A DNA stretch of 52,908 nucleotides from Brucella sp. 21LCYQ03 (GCF_023554105.1 NZ_JAMJWE010000023.1:1-52908), one strand, 5' to 3'; shown: positions 25,564 through 34,250, counted from the first letter of the stretch. Notes: generated by a model not told the origin, from the sequence alone. Translations and numbers: made by a program.

Positions 25564-26144
25564 CTCAGTCCATCTTCTCCATCTACTTGATCGACGGCAA
25601 GGCCGCCAGCTCGCGCATGTACACGTGATCCTGTTGTCATAGAGAGAACCAAGAGTAACTCACTAGCGCGCGGAGCATCCGAAATTCCAACTTCAATAGC
25701 GTCGAAATGCGAGCGAACATATGATGCATTTACGTGGGTAATGGGGATATCAATGCGAACTCCGGGGGCTCCGACCTTTTTGCTGGACGGCACGATTGCT
25801 TTGGGATTGCCCAGAAGCTCGCGCATCGCATAGCCGCCGGGATTATGCCAGAGTGCACCGTGTTCGAGTTCTCCTGCGCTACCAACTATAGCTCCTTTGC
25901 CATAGCCTTCAATTTTCGACGCGTCGCCACCAAGTGCATTTAAGAGCTGCGTCGCCATTTGTATCCCAAGAGGCTTTAGATCTTCCATAAAGCCAACGAT
26001 GTCTTCTACGTATTTTCCAGCAAATGGATTTTCAATCACTGTCAATATTGATCCGCGGAGCACTGGTGAGGAGCGAACCGGGCCGCCCTCGTGATAAATT
26101 TCCTCGATCTGTATTAATGTTTTACGCAATTTGATTGGAAACAT
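25560..26144 (-). CDS. AA_synth (DUF1185) family protein, copy 1
   Basis: A 194-residue paralogue of its downstream neighbour. The start at 26144 (MFPIKLRKTLIQIEEIYHEGG) is chosen because GGAGGG lies 5 bases upstream; a longer open frame back to 26270 adds only an AT-rich hydrophobic stretch. Core motifs are VIENPFAGKYVEDIVGF, GKGAIVGSAGELEHGALWHNPGGYAMRELLG, VPSSKKVGAPGVRIDIPITHVNA and YVRSHFDAIEVGISDAPRASE. The two copies share the family frame but differ in many residues around the HNPGG / HPRLG segment, compatible with divided roles in one complex. Function is unknown. Confidence 0.85.
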   Translation of the reverse strand: MFPIKLRKTLIQIEEIYHEGGPVRSSPVLRGSILTVIENPFAGKYVEDIVGFMEDLKPLGIQMATQLLNALGGDASKIEGYGKGAIVGSAGELEHGALWHNPGGYAMRELLGNPKAIVPSSKKVGAPGVRIDIPITHVNASYVRSHFDAIEVGISDAPRASELLLVLSMTTGSRVHARAGGLAVDQVDGEDGLR

Positions 26145-26600
26145 GTTTGCCCTCCAAAGTCTAACCACCCAAATAATTACAGACAATTGTATGAGTAGCA
26201 ACAAGTTTGTAAAATTATAGAATGTCTTTTGGTTTAGAAGACCGAAAAGATCCAGAAAAATAATTAACAAAAACAGTAACTTGTAGGATAATATAGTAAA
26301 AATTTTGGCGCTGTCCCAAAAATGAATTTTCCAATTTTTGAAAAAATATAAAATATTATATGTAATAATACAAAATTAAACGATTTTTTCCGTCCGATGG
26401 AACGGCCTTTGTGCTCGTTTAGGCCTATGAGAATAGCTGGGCTTCAGGTTGCAGAAATCGCTATTGAGGTCTTTAGTGCAGCCGGTGGCAGGCTTGATCA
26501 CCAAGTAGTGTTAATGTGATCAATCGCCTGCGATGCAATAAGAGGCCTTTTTTGTCTGAGATATCTCTCCATGACTCAAAGTATGTTAAAAGTAACTAAA
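26145..26600. other. 456-bp intergenic region with one inverted repeat
   Basis: It lies between the stop of the response regulator and the start of the DUF1185 pair, both minus strand. 26145-26380 is very AT-rich and holds the presumed promoter of the pair; ACAATTGT at about 26182 is a short palindrome. A larger hairpin at 26488-26531 has arms TTGATCAC and GTGATCAA extended by GCAGG and CCTGC; it may end the two-component transcript, but no T run is seen. No gene is supported here. Confidence 0.4.
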
Positions 26601-27335
26601 TTATACCGAGGAGGAAGTCGAACGATTAAGCCAATCATCTAGTTCGATTTCGGCTCGTTCCAACGCGCTATAATTCAAAAGCTTTCGTAATAGGGCAACG
26701 GTCACTGCACGTGAGCGCAAGTTGAACCTGCCCTCTTCCGGCTCTCCCTTTTCCTGATAGACACCAAGCTTTTCATAGAGTTGCTGCAATCGGTTTTGAA
26801 CGCTTCTGAGCGACAGGTTACGACGACGCGCAATAACACGATCGGTTAAGCCAAGCGCGATATCGATCAGGATTTCATATTCGCTTTCACTAAAGCCACT
26901 GGTATGGCCGAGGCTTTTTTGCTGCAAGCCGCGCACTTCACGGTCGATCACGCATTGCGCTTCGACAAAAATACTGCGGAGTGCCAAGCGCAGCTTGTCG
27001 TCGGAAGCCGATTTCAGCACATAACCATAGGCCGCACCTTCCGGTACGATACGCGAAACACCGCGCACATAGGCTTCATCGGCATAATTCGACCAGAACA
27101 GAATGCGGGTTTCCGGATTTTCTTTCCAGATGGTGCGTGCGGCTTCAATGCCGTTACGCCCGCTCATCTGCAGGTCCATCACAATATGCGCTGCACGGTG
27201 CATTCGGGCCAGCTTCTCACCTGTTGAACCGTTGTCTGCTTCCAGCACATCACTGCATTCGGGCAGTGCTGCGCGGATTGCTTCGCCCAGATAGGTACGA
27301 TGCAACGGATCATCCTCCACGATCAAAACCTGCAT
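26601..27335 (-). CDS. LuxR/NarL-type response regulator
   Basis: A two-domain regulator of 244 residues. The start at 27335 (MQVLIVEDD) has GGAGGG just upstream and lies 1 base after the stop of the kinase gene, so the two are coupled. The receiver domain has the acidic pair EDD, phosphoacceptor Asp in HIVMDLQM, Ser in FWSNYADEAY and Lys in YGYVLKSA. The C-terminal helix-turn-helix is GFSESEYEILIDIALGLTDRVIARRRNLSLRSVQNRLQQLYEKLGV. It is predicted to control the divergent sugar ABC operon starting at 28884. Confidence 0.9.
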   Translation of the reverse strand: MQVLIVEDDPLHRTYLGEAIRAALPECSDVLEADNGSTGEKLARMHRAAHIVMDLQMSGRNGIEAARTIWKENPETRILFWSNYADEAYVRGVSRIVPEGAAYGYVLKSASDDKLRLALRSIFVEAQCVIDREVRGLQQKSLGHTSGFSESEYEILIDIALGLTDRVIARRRNLSLRSVQNRLQQLYEKLGVYQEKGEPEEGRFNLRSRAVTVALLRKLLNYSALERAEIELDDWLNRSTSSSV

Positions 27336-27336
27336 C

Positions 27337-28569
27337 TTACCCTCCAATTGGTTCATACATTTCCGGCGGCAAATGGATCGTTACGCACGTACCGCTGCTG
27401 TCGGTATTCTTTCTGATGGCAAAGCTTGCAGAAATGAGCCGTGCTCTAGTGCGCATATTATCGATGCCATGGCCGATCCGCTGCGCCTGACGATCCATGC
27501 CAATACCGTCATCCATAACTTCAACGAGAAGCCGACCACCCTTATCGCGCAGACGAACGCGGATTTCTCCAGCCAGAGCATGACGGATCGCATTGTTGAT
27601 TGCTTCCTGCACAATGCGGAAAAGCGACGTCGCGACCGTCTCTTCAAGCCTGTCAGTCATGCCGTCGCTTTGGTCTTCCAAAAACCACTCAATCGCAGCG
27701 CCGCTTTCGCGGATCGAGCGGTCAAGATGGTTTTCCGTTGCCTGCGCAAAGCCGAAAAGCTGAAGCACCGATGGCTTGGCCTCTTCAATGATCTGGCGAA
27801 GATCCTGCATGCAATGTTGCAAGCCACGAAAGAGGGGTTCAAGCTGTTCGCCGGACAAATCCGGCGCGCGGGTCAGACGCTCCACATGCCTCGCTAAACG
27901 CGTGAGATCAGCCAAGGTTTGATCATGCAGGTCCATGCCGATACGATGACGCTCAGTCTCTAAAGCTTCGGTGAGTTTCAGCGCGCCAAAGCGCAAGCCT
28001 TCTTCTCGCGCCCGTGCTTCTGTCTCGACAATCGCCGAGCGCTTGGCCTGTTCTGCGGCGCGGATTGCGAAGAAATAAGGTGCCAGCAGATCAGCAATTG
28101 ATTGCGCATTTTCCACGTCACGCATCGAGTAGCTGCCAGTTTGCAAACTCGAACAGCTTAAAGCGCCAATAATGTTACCCTGTGCTTTGAGCGGCACATG
28201 AAGACGACCTTTAAGGTCATGCTCGATGATCGGCGTCGAAAACGCACCGTCAAAATGAAAACGTGAATCAGTACGGGCATCATCCGTCAGCAGATATTCA
28301 GCTTCACCAGATAAGACCGTGCGGATAGGGCTTCCCGACAGAAGTGCAGGTGGGTTGCGGCTCCATGCCGTTTCAATCCCGCTTTCATAGGCAATGTGAA
28401 ACTTGCCATCGATCATCTTGATGCAAACATCGAGATGATCATAGGGCAGGATATGATTGATCTCGGCAGCAACGGCCCGAATGATGGAATCAAAATCAAG
28501 CTGGCCAGCCAGCAATCTGGAGATATTCAGATAATGGTCCAGCAGGCGCGCAGGCGCTAGTTCCAGCAA
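27337..28569 (-). CDS. Soluble GAF-domain sensor histidine kinase (HisKA_3/NarX-like)
   Basis: A 410-residue kinase without a transmembrane segment. An N-terminal GAF domain (about residues 15-170) is followed by a coiled-coil, the dimerisation and phosphorylation helix ETERHRIGMDLHDQ with the conserved His near residue 215, and a HATPase domain with the N-box IVQEAINNAIRHA, G1-box VMDDGIGMD and G2-box GHGIDNMRTRA. The TTG at 28569 has AGGAGGAG 6 bases upstream. Because the sensor is cytoplasmic it should read an internal signal, possibly a sugar or catabolite, and phosphorylate the adjacent regulator. Confidence 0.9.
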   Translation of the reverse strand: MLELAPARLLDHYLNISRLLAGQLDFDSIIRAVAAEINHILPYDHLDVCIKMIDGKFHIAYESGIETAWSRNPPALLSGSPIRTVLSGEAEYLLTDDARTDSRFHFDGAFSTPIIEHDLKGRLHVPLKAQGNIIGALSCSSLQTGSYSMRDVENAQSIADLLAPYFFAIRAAEQAKRSAIVETEARAREEGLRFGALKLTEALETERHRIGMDLHDQTLADLTRLARHVERLTRAPDLSGEQLEPLFRGLQHCMQDLRQIIEEAKPSVLQLFGFAQATENHLDRSIRESGAAIEWFLEDQSDGMTDRLEETVATSLFRIVQEAINNAIRHALAGEIRVRLRDKGGRLLVEVMDDGIGMDRQAQRIGHGIDNMRTRARLISASFAIRKNTDSSGTCVTIHLPPEMYEPIGG

Positions 28570-28883
28570 GCGACTCTCCTCCTCAAGACAGATTGCTCAG
28601 CTTTTATAATACGCCACTGCTCCACCAGTGCGTCTTGCGGGATCCCGCAATTTTGCTGCGTTAAACCGCATGTAGGTTGCTTTGATCAGCCTTCACAGCG
28701 CAACGCATTTATTCCATCTTCGCTTGACCAGAAAATTGCCCGCAAGACAACAGGAAATGTTGTGGGTGTGCTGGTGCCGTTGAGGAGCGGCGGTGCGGGA
28801 GGTTTCGCGCCACATTCAAATTCAAGCGATCCGAAGGGCGTTATCGTTCTGCGGAGCGGATATTCGCAACTGGGAGGAATGAT
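28570..28883. promoter_or_regulatory. Divergent control region with a perfect 16-bp palindrome
   Basis: This 314-bp gap separates the kinase gene from the sugar operon and holds both promoters. TTGCGGGATCCCGCAA at 28635-28650 is a perfect 16-bp palindrome, followed at once by a looser TGCG...CGCA element to about 28670. These are good candidate operator sites for the neighbouring LuxR-type regulator. The SBP ATG at 28884 has a strong GGGAGG site. Confidence 0.55.
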
Positions 28884-29900
28884 ATGAAGCTTGGGAAAAT
28901 TCTTTTGGCATCCGCCGCACTCGCCACATTGATGGCAAGCGGTAGCGCATTTGCCGACACATCATCGAAAAAGATCGCATTCTCCAACAATTACGCCGGT
29001 AACTCATGGCGTCAGGCCATGTTGCAGAGCTGGGACAAAGTGACGAAGGAAGCCGTCAGCGCAGGTGCAGTTTCTGCAGCCGATGCTTTCACCACCGCTG
29101 AAAACCAGGCCACCGAGCAGGCAGCGCAAATCCAGAACATGATTTTGCAAGGCTATGATGCGATTGTCGTTAACGCTGCTTCACCAACTGCATTGAATGG
29201 CGCGATCAAAGAAGCATGCGATGCGGGCATCACAGTCGTTTCGTTCGACGGCATTGTCACCGAGCCTTGTGCATGGCGCATTGCGGTTGACTTTAAGGCC
29301 ATGGGCGAAGGTCAGGTTGATTATCTCGCAAAGCGTCTGCCTGAGGGCGGCAATCTGCTTGAAATTCGCGGTCTTGCAGGCGTTTCCGTTGATGACGAGA
29401 TGCACGCAGGTATTCAGGAAGGCGTGAAGAAGCATCCGAACTTCAAGATCGTAGGTTCTGTGCATGGTGACTGGGCCGCAGATGTTGCACAGCGCGCGGT
29501 CGCAGGCGTTCTGCCAAGCCTGCCGAAGATCGACGCCGTGGTAACACAGGGCGGTGACGGTTACGGTGCTGCACAGGCCTTTGCCGCTGCAAAGCGCGAA
29601 ACGCCGATCATTATCATGGGCAACCGTGAAGACGAACTGCAGTGGTGGAAGCAGCAGAAAGATGCGAACGGCTATGAAACCATGTCAGTTTCGATCGCGC
29701 CGGGCGTTTCAACACTCGCTTTCTGGGTCGCACAGCAGATTCTAGATGGCAAGGAAGTCAAGAAAGACCTCGTCGTTCCATTCCTGAGCGTCAGCCAGGA
29801 AACGCTCGATAAGGATCTCGGCAATACCCAGAAGGGTGGCGTTGCGAATGTCGAATATTCGCTGGAAGACGCACAGAAGGTCATCGCAGAAGCGAAATAA
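28884..29900 (+). CDS. Sugar-type ABC transporter periplasmic binding protein
   Basis: A 338-residue protein of the Peripla_BP_4 (ribose/xylose/galactose-binding-like) family. A signal peptide ends ASGSAFA before DTSSKK. The mature part contains KIAFSNNYAGNSWRQAMLQSW, NQATEQAAQIQNMILQGYDAIVVNAASPTAL, VSFDGIVTEPCAWRIAVDFKAMGEGQVDYLAKRLPEGGNLLEIRG and VTQGGDGYGAAQAFAAAK. It is the first gene of an SBP-ATPase-permease-permease-lactonase operon. The sugar is unknown; an aldose or sugar lactone is suggested by the last gene. It is followed by an attenuator-like hairpin. Confidence 0.9.
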   Translation: MKLGKILLASAALATLMASGSAFADTSSKKIAFSNNYAGNSWRQAMLQSWDKVTKEAVSAGAVSAADAFTTAENQATEQAAQIQNMILQGYDAIVVNAASPTALNGAIKEACDAGITVVSFDGIVTEPCAWRIAVDFKAMGEGQVDYLAKRLPEGGNLLEIRGLAGVSVDDEMHAGIQEGVKKHPNFKIVGSVHGDWAADVAQRAVAGVLPSLPKIDAVVTQGGDGYGAAQAFAAAKRETPIIIMGNREDELQWWKQQKDANGYETMSVSIAPGVSTLAFWVAQQILDGKEVKKDLVVPFLSVSQETLDKDLGNTQKGGVANVEYSLEDAQKVIAEAK

Positions 29901-29914
29901 CGCGTTTCTCCCAG

Positions 29915-29941
29915 GGGGTGGGCGTGTCTCATGCCTGCCCC
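29915..29941 (+). terminator. Attenuator-like hairpin after the sugar binding-protein gene
   Basis: GGGGTGGGC (29915-29923) pairs with GCCTGCCCC (29933-29941) using two G-U pairs around a 9-base loop, followed by TCCCTTATCTCC. It lies 14 bases past the SBP stop, in the right place to lower downstream transporter expression. It also argues against the ATG at 29931 as the start of the next gene. Confidence 0.55.
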
Positions 29942-29969
29942 TCCCTTATCTCCAATACAGTTCGGATGC

Positions 29970-31430
29970 ATGTCTCATTCTATCGACAAAGGCGAAGTCG
30001 TCGCCGCACGCAATATTCGCGTGCAGTTCGGTGCGGTTAAGGCACTGGATGGCGCTGAACTTGTTATCCATGAAGGCGAATGTGTTGGACTTGTCGGCCA
30101 TAATGGCGCGGGCAAATCCACCATCGTCAATGTCATCAATGGTGGCCTTACCCCGCATGAAGGCAGCCTCTCTTATCACTGTGAGGCAGGCCATGGCGTG
30201 GCGACTGCCCGCAAGAACGGCATCCGCTGCGTCTTTCAGGAGCTGTCGCTTTTCCCCAATCTGACAATTGCCGAAAATGTCCGTATCATGCAGCGCGACC
30301 TTACGGGCGCGAACTGGCGTGGCAAGGCTGTCGATCTGATAGCCACAAAGCTCAGTGAGATTTTCCCCGGTCACAAGATCGACTGCGCTGCAACCGTTGA
30401 TGAGTTGTCCATTGCCGAATGGCAGATGGTTGAAATCGCCATCAATTTCACCGCCCCCGGCACACCGCCAAAGCTGGTTATTCTTGATGAGCCGACCTCA
30501 TCGCTCGATGCGGGCATTGCTGCACAGCTGATGGCCTATGTCCGTCGCTTTGTGGGCACAGGCGGTTCGGTGATCCTCATTTCGCATATGCTTGGTGAAA
30601 TCCTCTCAACATCCGACCGCATTGTCGTGATGAAAGACGGTAAGGTCGTCGCCAACCGGGCAGCAAGTGAATTCACCAACCGCAGCCTTGTCGAAGCTAT
30701 GGGCAGCGTCGAACGTGAAAAAGCGGCACGCCGCGCGGCAAAAGCCGACACAACGGGCACAGCTGTTCTCTCTGCAAAAAAGCGCCCCCATGACAGCAAG
30801 CCGTTTCAGGCTTTCAAGGGCGAAGTTATCGGCCTCGCTGGACTTGCCGGTCATGGCCAGACCAAGATGCTACTCGATCTTTATTATGCCCGTCGGCCAA
30901 ACTGGCTGCCTGCACGCAATTGCGAAATTGCCTTCGTGGCCGGTGATCGAAGCCTTAACGGCACATTTCCGCTCTGGAGCATCCTGCACAATCTCACCAT
31001 TGGTTCGCTTGATCGCCTTTCATCGCTGAAGCTTGTCGATCAATCACGCGAAGATCAGCTTGGTGCGCAATGGAAAGACAAAATCCAGATCCGAACACCG
31101 GATATGAGCAATCGCATCTTGTCGCTTTCCGGCGGCAATCAGCAGAAAGTGCTTTTTGCGCGTGCGCTTGCCACCACTGCCAACGCCATTCTGATGGATG
31201 ACCCCATGCGCGGTGTTGATGTCGGCACCAAGCAGGAAGTCTATGAAATCCTGCGCCATGAAGCTGAAAATGGCCGTACCTTTGTCTGGTATTCCACCGA
31301 AATGGACGAGATCGAACTGTGTGATCGTGTCTATGTCTTCCGCGACGGTGCAATCGTGACAGAATTGGTCGGCGACGAAATCACGGAAAAGAACGTGCTT
31401 GCTGCATCCTTTGAGGGAGGACACGAATAA
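29970..31430 (+). CDS. Sugar-type ABC transporter ATP-binding protein (two NBDs)
   Basis: About 486 residues. NBD1 has Walker A GHNGAGKST, a signature-like LSIAEWQMVEIA and Walker B LVILDEPTSSLD. NBD2 has a degenerate P-loop (GLAGHGQTK), an intact LSGGNQQKVLFARAL and Walker B AILMDDPMRGVD, where the catalytic Glu is Asp. The linker between the domains (AARRAAKADTTGTAV) is short and NBD2 appears trimmed in its P-loop half. The start at 29970 (MSHSIDKGE) is preferred over the ATG at 29931, which lies inside a hairpin. The TAA overlaps the next ATG (TAATG). Confidence 0.88.
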   Translation: MSHSIDKGEVVAARNIRVQFGAVKALDGAELVIHEGECVGLVGHNGAGKSTIVNVINGGLTPHEGSLSYHCEAGHGVATARKNGIRCVFQELSLFPNLTIAENVRIMQRDLTGANWRGKAVDLIATKLSEIFPGHKIDCAATVDELSIAEWQMVEIAINFTAPGTPPKLVILDEPTSSLDAGIAAQLMAYVRRFVGTGGSVILISHMLGEILSTSDRIVVMKDGKVVANRAASEFTNRSLVEAMGSVEREKAARRAAKADTTGTAVLSAKKRPHDSKPFQAFKGEVIGLAGLAGHGQTKMLLDLYYARRPNWLPARNCEIAFVAGDRSLNGTFPLWSILHNLTIGSLDRLSSLKLVDQSREDQLGAQWKDKIQIRTPDMSNRILSLSGGNQQKVLFARALATTANAILMDDPMRGVDVGTKQEVYEILRHEAENGRTFVWYSTEMDEIELCDRVYVFRDGAIVTELVGDEITEKNVLAASFEGGHE

Positions 31431-32371
31431 TGCGTCTCTCCGCTTCATCTCTCCGCCTGCTTACGCCGGTTTTCTCGCTCGCTTTGCTGCTGGCCGCTGT
31501 TTTCTACATGCAGCCGCGTGCCATGAGTTATACCGGCCTAAACCTGCTGTTCAATCTCGCAGTACCAATTGCACTCGCAACGATCGCACAGATGCTCATC
31601 ATGGCGGTCAATGATCTTGATCTTTCGATGGGCACATTCGTAAGCTTCGTGGTCTGTGTGGCTGCGACCTATCTTAATACCGATCCGGTCATCGGTGTTC
31701 TGATTCTTGCAGCAGCAATCGCAGCCTATGCAGCACTGGGTGCCATCATCCACCTGCGCAATCTGCCCTCCATCGTCGTCACTCTTGGTATGAGCTTTGT
31801 CTGGGGCGGGCTTGCCGTTCTGCTTTTGCCGTCACCCGGCGGTCAGGCGCCTGACTGGGCGCGCTGGATCATGACGACTAAGCCGCCATTTGTGCCGATG
31901 GCGATTGTTGCAAGCATCTTGATTGCAGTTGTCACGCATTTCATCGTCATGCGCACCACCTTCGGTGTTCTCATGCGCGGCGCAGGCGGTAATACCCGAT
32001 CCATCGAACGCGCAGGCTGGTCTGTCACCGCTATTCGCGCTGGAACCTATGCGCTTGCCGCTTTCTTTGCAGTGCTTGCGGGCATCGCGCTTGTCGGTCT
32101 CACCACCTCGGCAGACGCCAATATCGCGCTGCGCTATACGCTGCTTTCCATTGCTGGCGTCATTCTGGGTGGCGGTGAATTTGTTGGGGGGCGCATCTCA
32201 CCGATTGGTGCCGTCATCGGCGCACTGACGCTCACGCTTGCGGGTTCATTCCTCTCCTTCATGCGTATCTCACCTGACTGGCAGATTGGCGCGCAAGGCG
32301 GAATCCTCATTCTCGTGCTGGCGCTTCGCCTCTTCCTCAACCGTCTCGACCGCAAGGGGAAAAAGCAATGA
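31430..32371 (+). CDS. Sugar-type ABC transporter permease 1
   Basis: A 313-residue BPD_transp_2 membrane protein with about nine hydrophobic helices and the family motifs NDLDLSMGTFVSFV, NLPSIVVTLGMSFVWGG and GGGEFVGGRISPIGAVIGA. It is coupled by TAATG to the ATPase gene and by ATGA to the next permease. GGGAGG precedes the start. Confidence 0.92.
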   Translation: MRLSASSLRLLTPVFSLALLLAAVFYMQPRAMSYTGLNLLFNLAVPIALATIAQMLIMAVNDLDLSMGTFVSFVVCVAATYLNTDPVIGVLILAAAIAAYAALGAIIHLRNLPSIVVTLGMSFVWGGLAVLLLPSPGGQAPDWARWIMTTKPPFVPMAIVASILIAVVTHFIVMRTTFGVLMRGAGGNTRSIERAGWSVTAIRAGTYALAAFFAVLAGIALVGLTTSADANIALRYTLLSIAGVILGGGEFVGGRISPIGAVIGALTLTLAGSFLSFMRISPDWQIGAQGGILILVLALRLFLNRLDRKGKKQ

Positions 32372-33315
32372 GCGCAGTCTCCGTTCTCACAACTCGCCCA
32401 TGGATATGGTCGTTTATCGCGACTATTACGGTCTGGATCATCACTGTGGCATTTACCGGTGGCGCGGGTGCCGTAGGGCTTTCTCATGCGGCTTTCACCT
32501 TCGCATCGTTTTCGGTGATTGTCGGCCTCGGGCAGATGTTCGTCATCACGCTTGGTCCTGGCAATATTGATCTCTCGGTACCGGCCACCATGACGCTTGC
32601 CGCAACATTGGCATTGAAGCTGATGGACTCTCAAGACAGCATGGTGCTGGCAGGGCTTGCGGTTGCACTTCTGATCGGCCTTGGCATTGGCATCTGCAAT
32701 TATGCGCTTATCAAGCTGCTGCGCATTCCGCCAATCATCGCAACTCTGTCGATGAGCTTTCTTATCCAGTCGACTGCCATCTGGAGCAATCGCGGTCTGC
32801 GCGTAAAGCCGCCGGAAATTCTGGCTCAGTTCACCACCTCCTCTGCCTTTGGCATTCCCAATGTTGCAATCGTGGCGCTGCTCCTGTCGGTGTTAGGCTG
32901 GGTGCTTCTCAAGAAAAGCATTTATGGCCGCTGGATTTCAGCCATTGGACAAAATCCGTTTGCAGCACGCATGGCAGGGGTTCCAGTCGATGGCACACGC
33001 TTCGTCACATATCTGCTTTGCGCAGTTCTGGCTTCGCTTTGCGGCTTTCTCCTTGCCTGCTTCTCGGGCGGTGCGGCACTCAACATGGGAACCGAATATC
33101 TGCTGATGTCGATTGCAGTTGTCATCATTGGCGGCACCGCGGTTGCAGGTGGCGATTCCAACATCCCCGGCATTTGGGGTGCTGCACTCTTCATGTTCCT
33201 CATAGTCTCAATGCTCAACACCTATGGCTTTGGTGCCGGTGTCCGTCTGGTCCTGACAGGACTCACCATTATTGCGGTGATTTTCCTGGCGAGCAGCCGC
33301 AGACCTGAGCGTTAA
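32368..33315 (+). CDS. Sugar-type ABC transporter permease 2
   Basis: A 315-residue BPD_transp_2 permease forming a heterodimer with the preceding product. Motifs are GPGNIDLSVPATMTLAAT, RIPPIIATLSMSFLIQ, ISAIGQNPFAARMAGVPV and IIGGTAVAGGDSNIPGIWGA. It overlaps the upstream gene by 4 bases (ATGA). Confidence 0.92.
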   Translation: MSAVSVLTTRPWIWSFIATITVWIITVAFTGGAGAVGLSHAAFTFASFSVIVGLGQMFVITLGPGNIDLSVPATMTLAATLALKLMDSQDSMVLAGLAVALLIGLGIGICNYALIKLLRIPPIIATLSMSFLIQSTAIWSNRGLRVKPPEILAQFTTSSAFGIPNVAIVALLLSVLGWVLLKKSIYGRWISAIGQNPFAARMAGVPVDGTRFVTYLLCAVLASLCGFLLACFSGGAALNMGTEYLLMSIAVVIIGGTAVAGGDSNIPGIWGAALFMFLIVSMLNTYGFGAGVRLVLTGLTIIAVIFLASSRRPER

Positions 33316-33338
33316 ACAGCATTCCCGGAGTAGTATCT

Positions 33339-34250
33339 TTGTCTCAAAATCATTCGATTTACGAAATTCACGACGAGCGCTTTCAAAATCTGATCATATC
33401 GAGCGCTGATCTTGATGAACTTTATAGCGATTGTCGCTGGGCCGAAGGCCCGGTTTGGTTCGGTGATCTAAACTGCCTGCTTTGGAGCGATATTCCGAAC
33501 CAGCGTATTTTGCGTTGGGTTCCAGATGGTGGGGTATCGACCTTCCGCCAACCATCCAATTTTGCGAATGGCAATACGCGCGACCGCGAGGGACGACTAG
33601 TCTCGTGTGAGCATGGCGGGCGTCGTGTCACCCGTACCGAACTCGACGGCAGTATCACCGTGCTTGCCGACAACTATCAGGGCAAAAAGCTCAATGCGCC
33701 TAATGACGTCATCGTGCGCTCTGACGGCACCGTCTGGTTCACCGATCCAACCTACGGCATTATGGGTGATTATGAAGGCTATAAAGCAGAGCCTGAACAG
33801 TCGACCCGCAATGTCTATCGACTTGATCCTAAAAGCGGTGATCTGACTGCCGTCATCACAGATTTTGTGCAGCCAAACGGCCTCGCATTTTCGCCCGATG
33901 AAACAAAGCTATTTGTGGCCGACAGCGCCTATAGCCATGACGAAAAAGCGCCCCGTCATATCCGGGTTTTCGATGTCGTTGATGACGGCAAGCGCGTAAC
34001 TGGCGGCAGGATTTTCTGCATGATTGATAACGGCCTGCCGGATGGCTTCCGCTTCGACACAGACGGCAATCTATGGACGAGCGCAGGCGACGGCGTGCAT
34101 TGCTTTTCGCCTGAAGGCAAACTTCTTGGCAAGATCAAGACGCCACAGACGGTCGCAAATGTCACATTCGGCGGCCTACGTCGCAACCGCCTTTTTATTA
34201 CAGCAACAAAGTCGCTTTATGCAGTCTATCTCGCAGTAAATGGTACTTGA
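33339..34250 (+). CDS. SMP-30/gluconolactonase-family lactonase
   Basis: A 303-residue six-bladed beta-propeller hydrolase that opens sugar lactones with a divalent metal. Visible metal-site elements are CRWAEGPVWFGD (Glu), KLNAPNDVIVRSDGTVWFTDPTYG (Asn and surrounding residues) and GLPDGFRFDTDGNLWTSAGDGVH (catalytic Asp region). The start is a TTG at 33339 with GGAG 8 bases upstream; no ATG fits the conserved N-terminus. No signal peptide is seen, so it is cytoplasmic. As the last gene of the sugar operon it implies that the imported sugar is oxidised to a lactone, although no dehydrogenase is in the operon. Confidence 0.88.
   Translation: MSQNHSIYEIHDERFQNLIISSADLDELYSDCRWAEGPVWFGDLNCLLWSDIPNQRILRWVPDGGVSTFRQPSNFANGNTRDREGRLVSCEHGGRRVTRTELDGSITVLADNYQGKKLNAPNDVIVRSDGTVWFTDPTYGIMGDYEGYKAEPEQSTRNVYRLDPKSGDLTAVITDFVQPNGLAFSPDETKLFVADSAYSHDEKAPRHIRVFDVVDDGKRVTGGRIFCMIDNGLPDGFRFDTDGNLWTSAGDGVHCFSPEGKLLGKIKTPQTVANVTFGGLRRNRLFITATKSLYAVYLAVNGT

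Noticed and set aside
26145..26270. N-terminal membrane extension of the first DUF1185 protein
   Set aside because: The upstream frame is AT-rich non-coding-like sequence, and a strong GGAGGG site marks the ATG at 26144.
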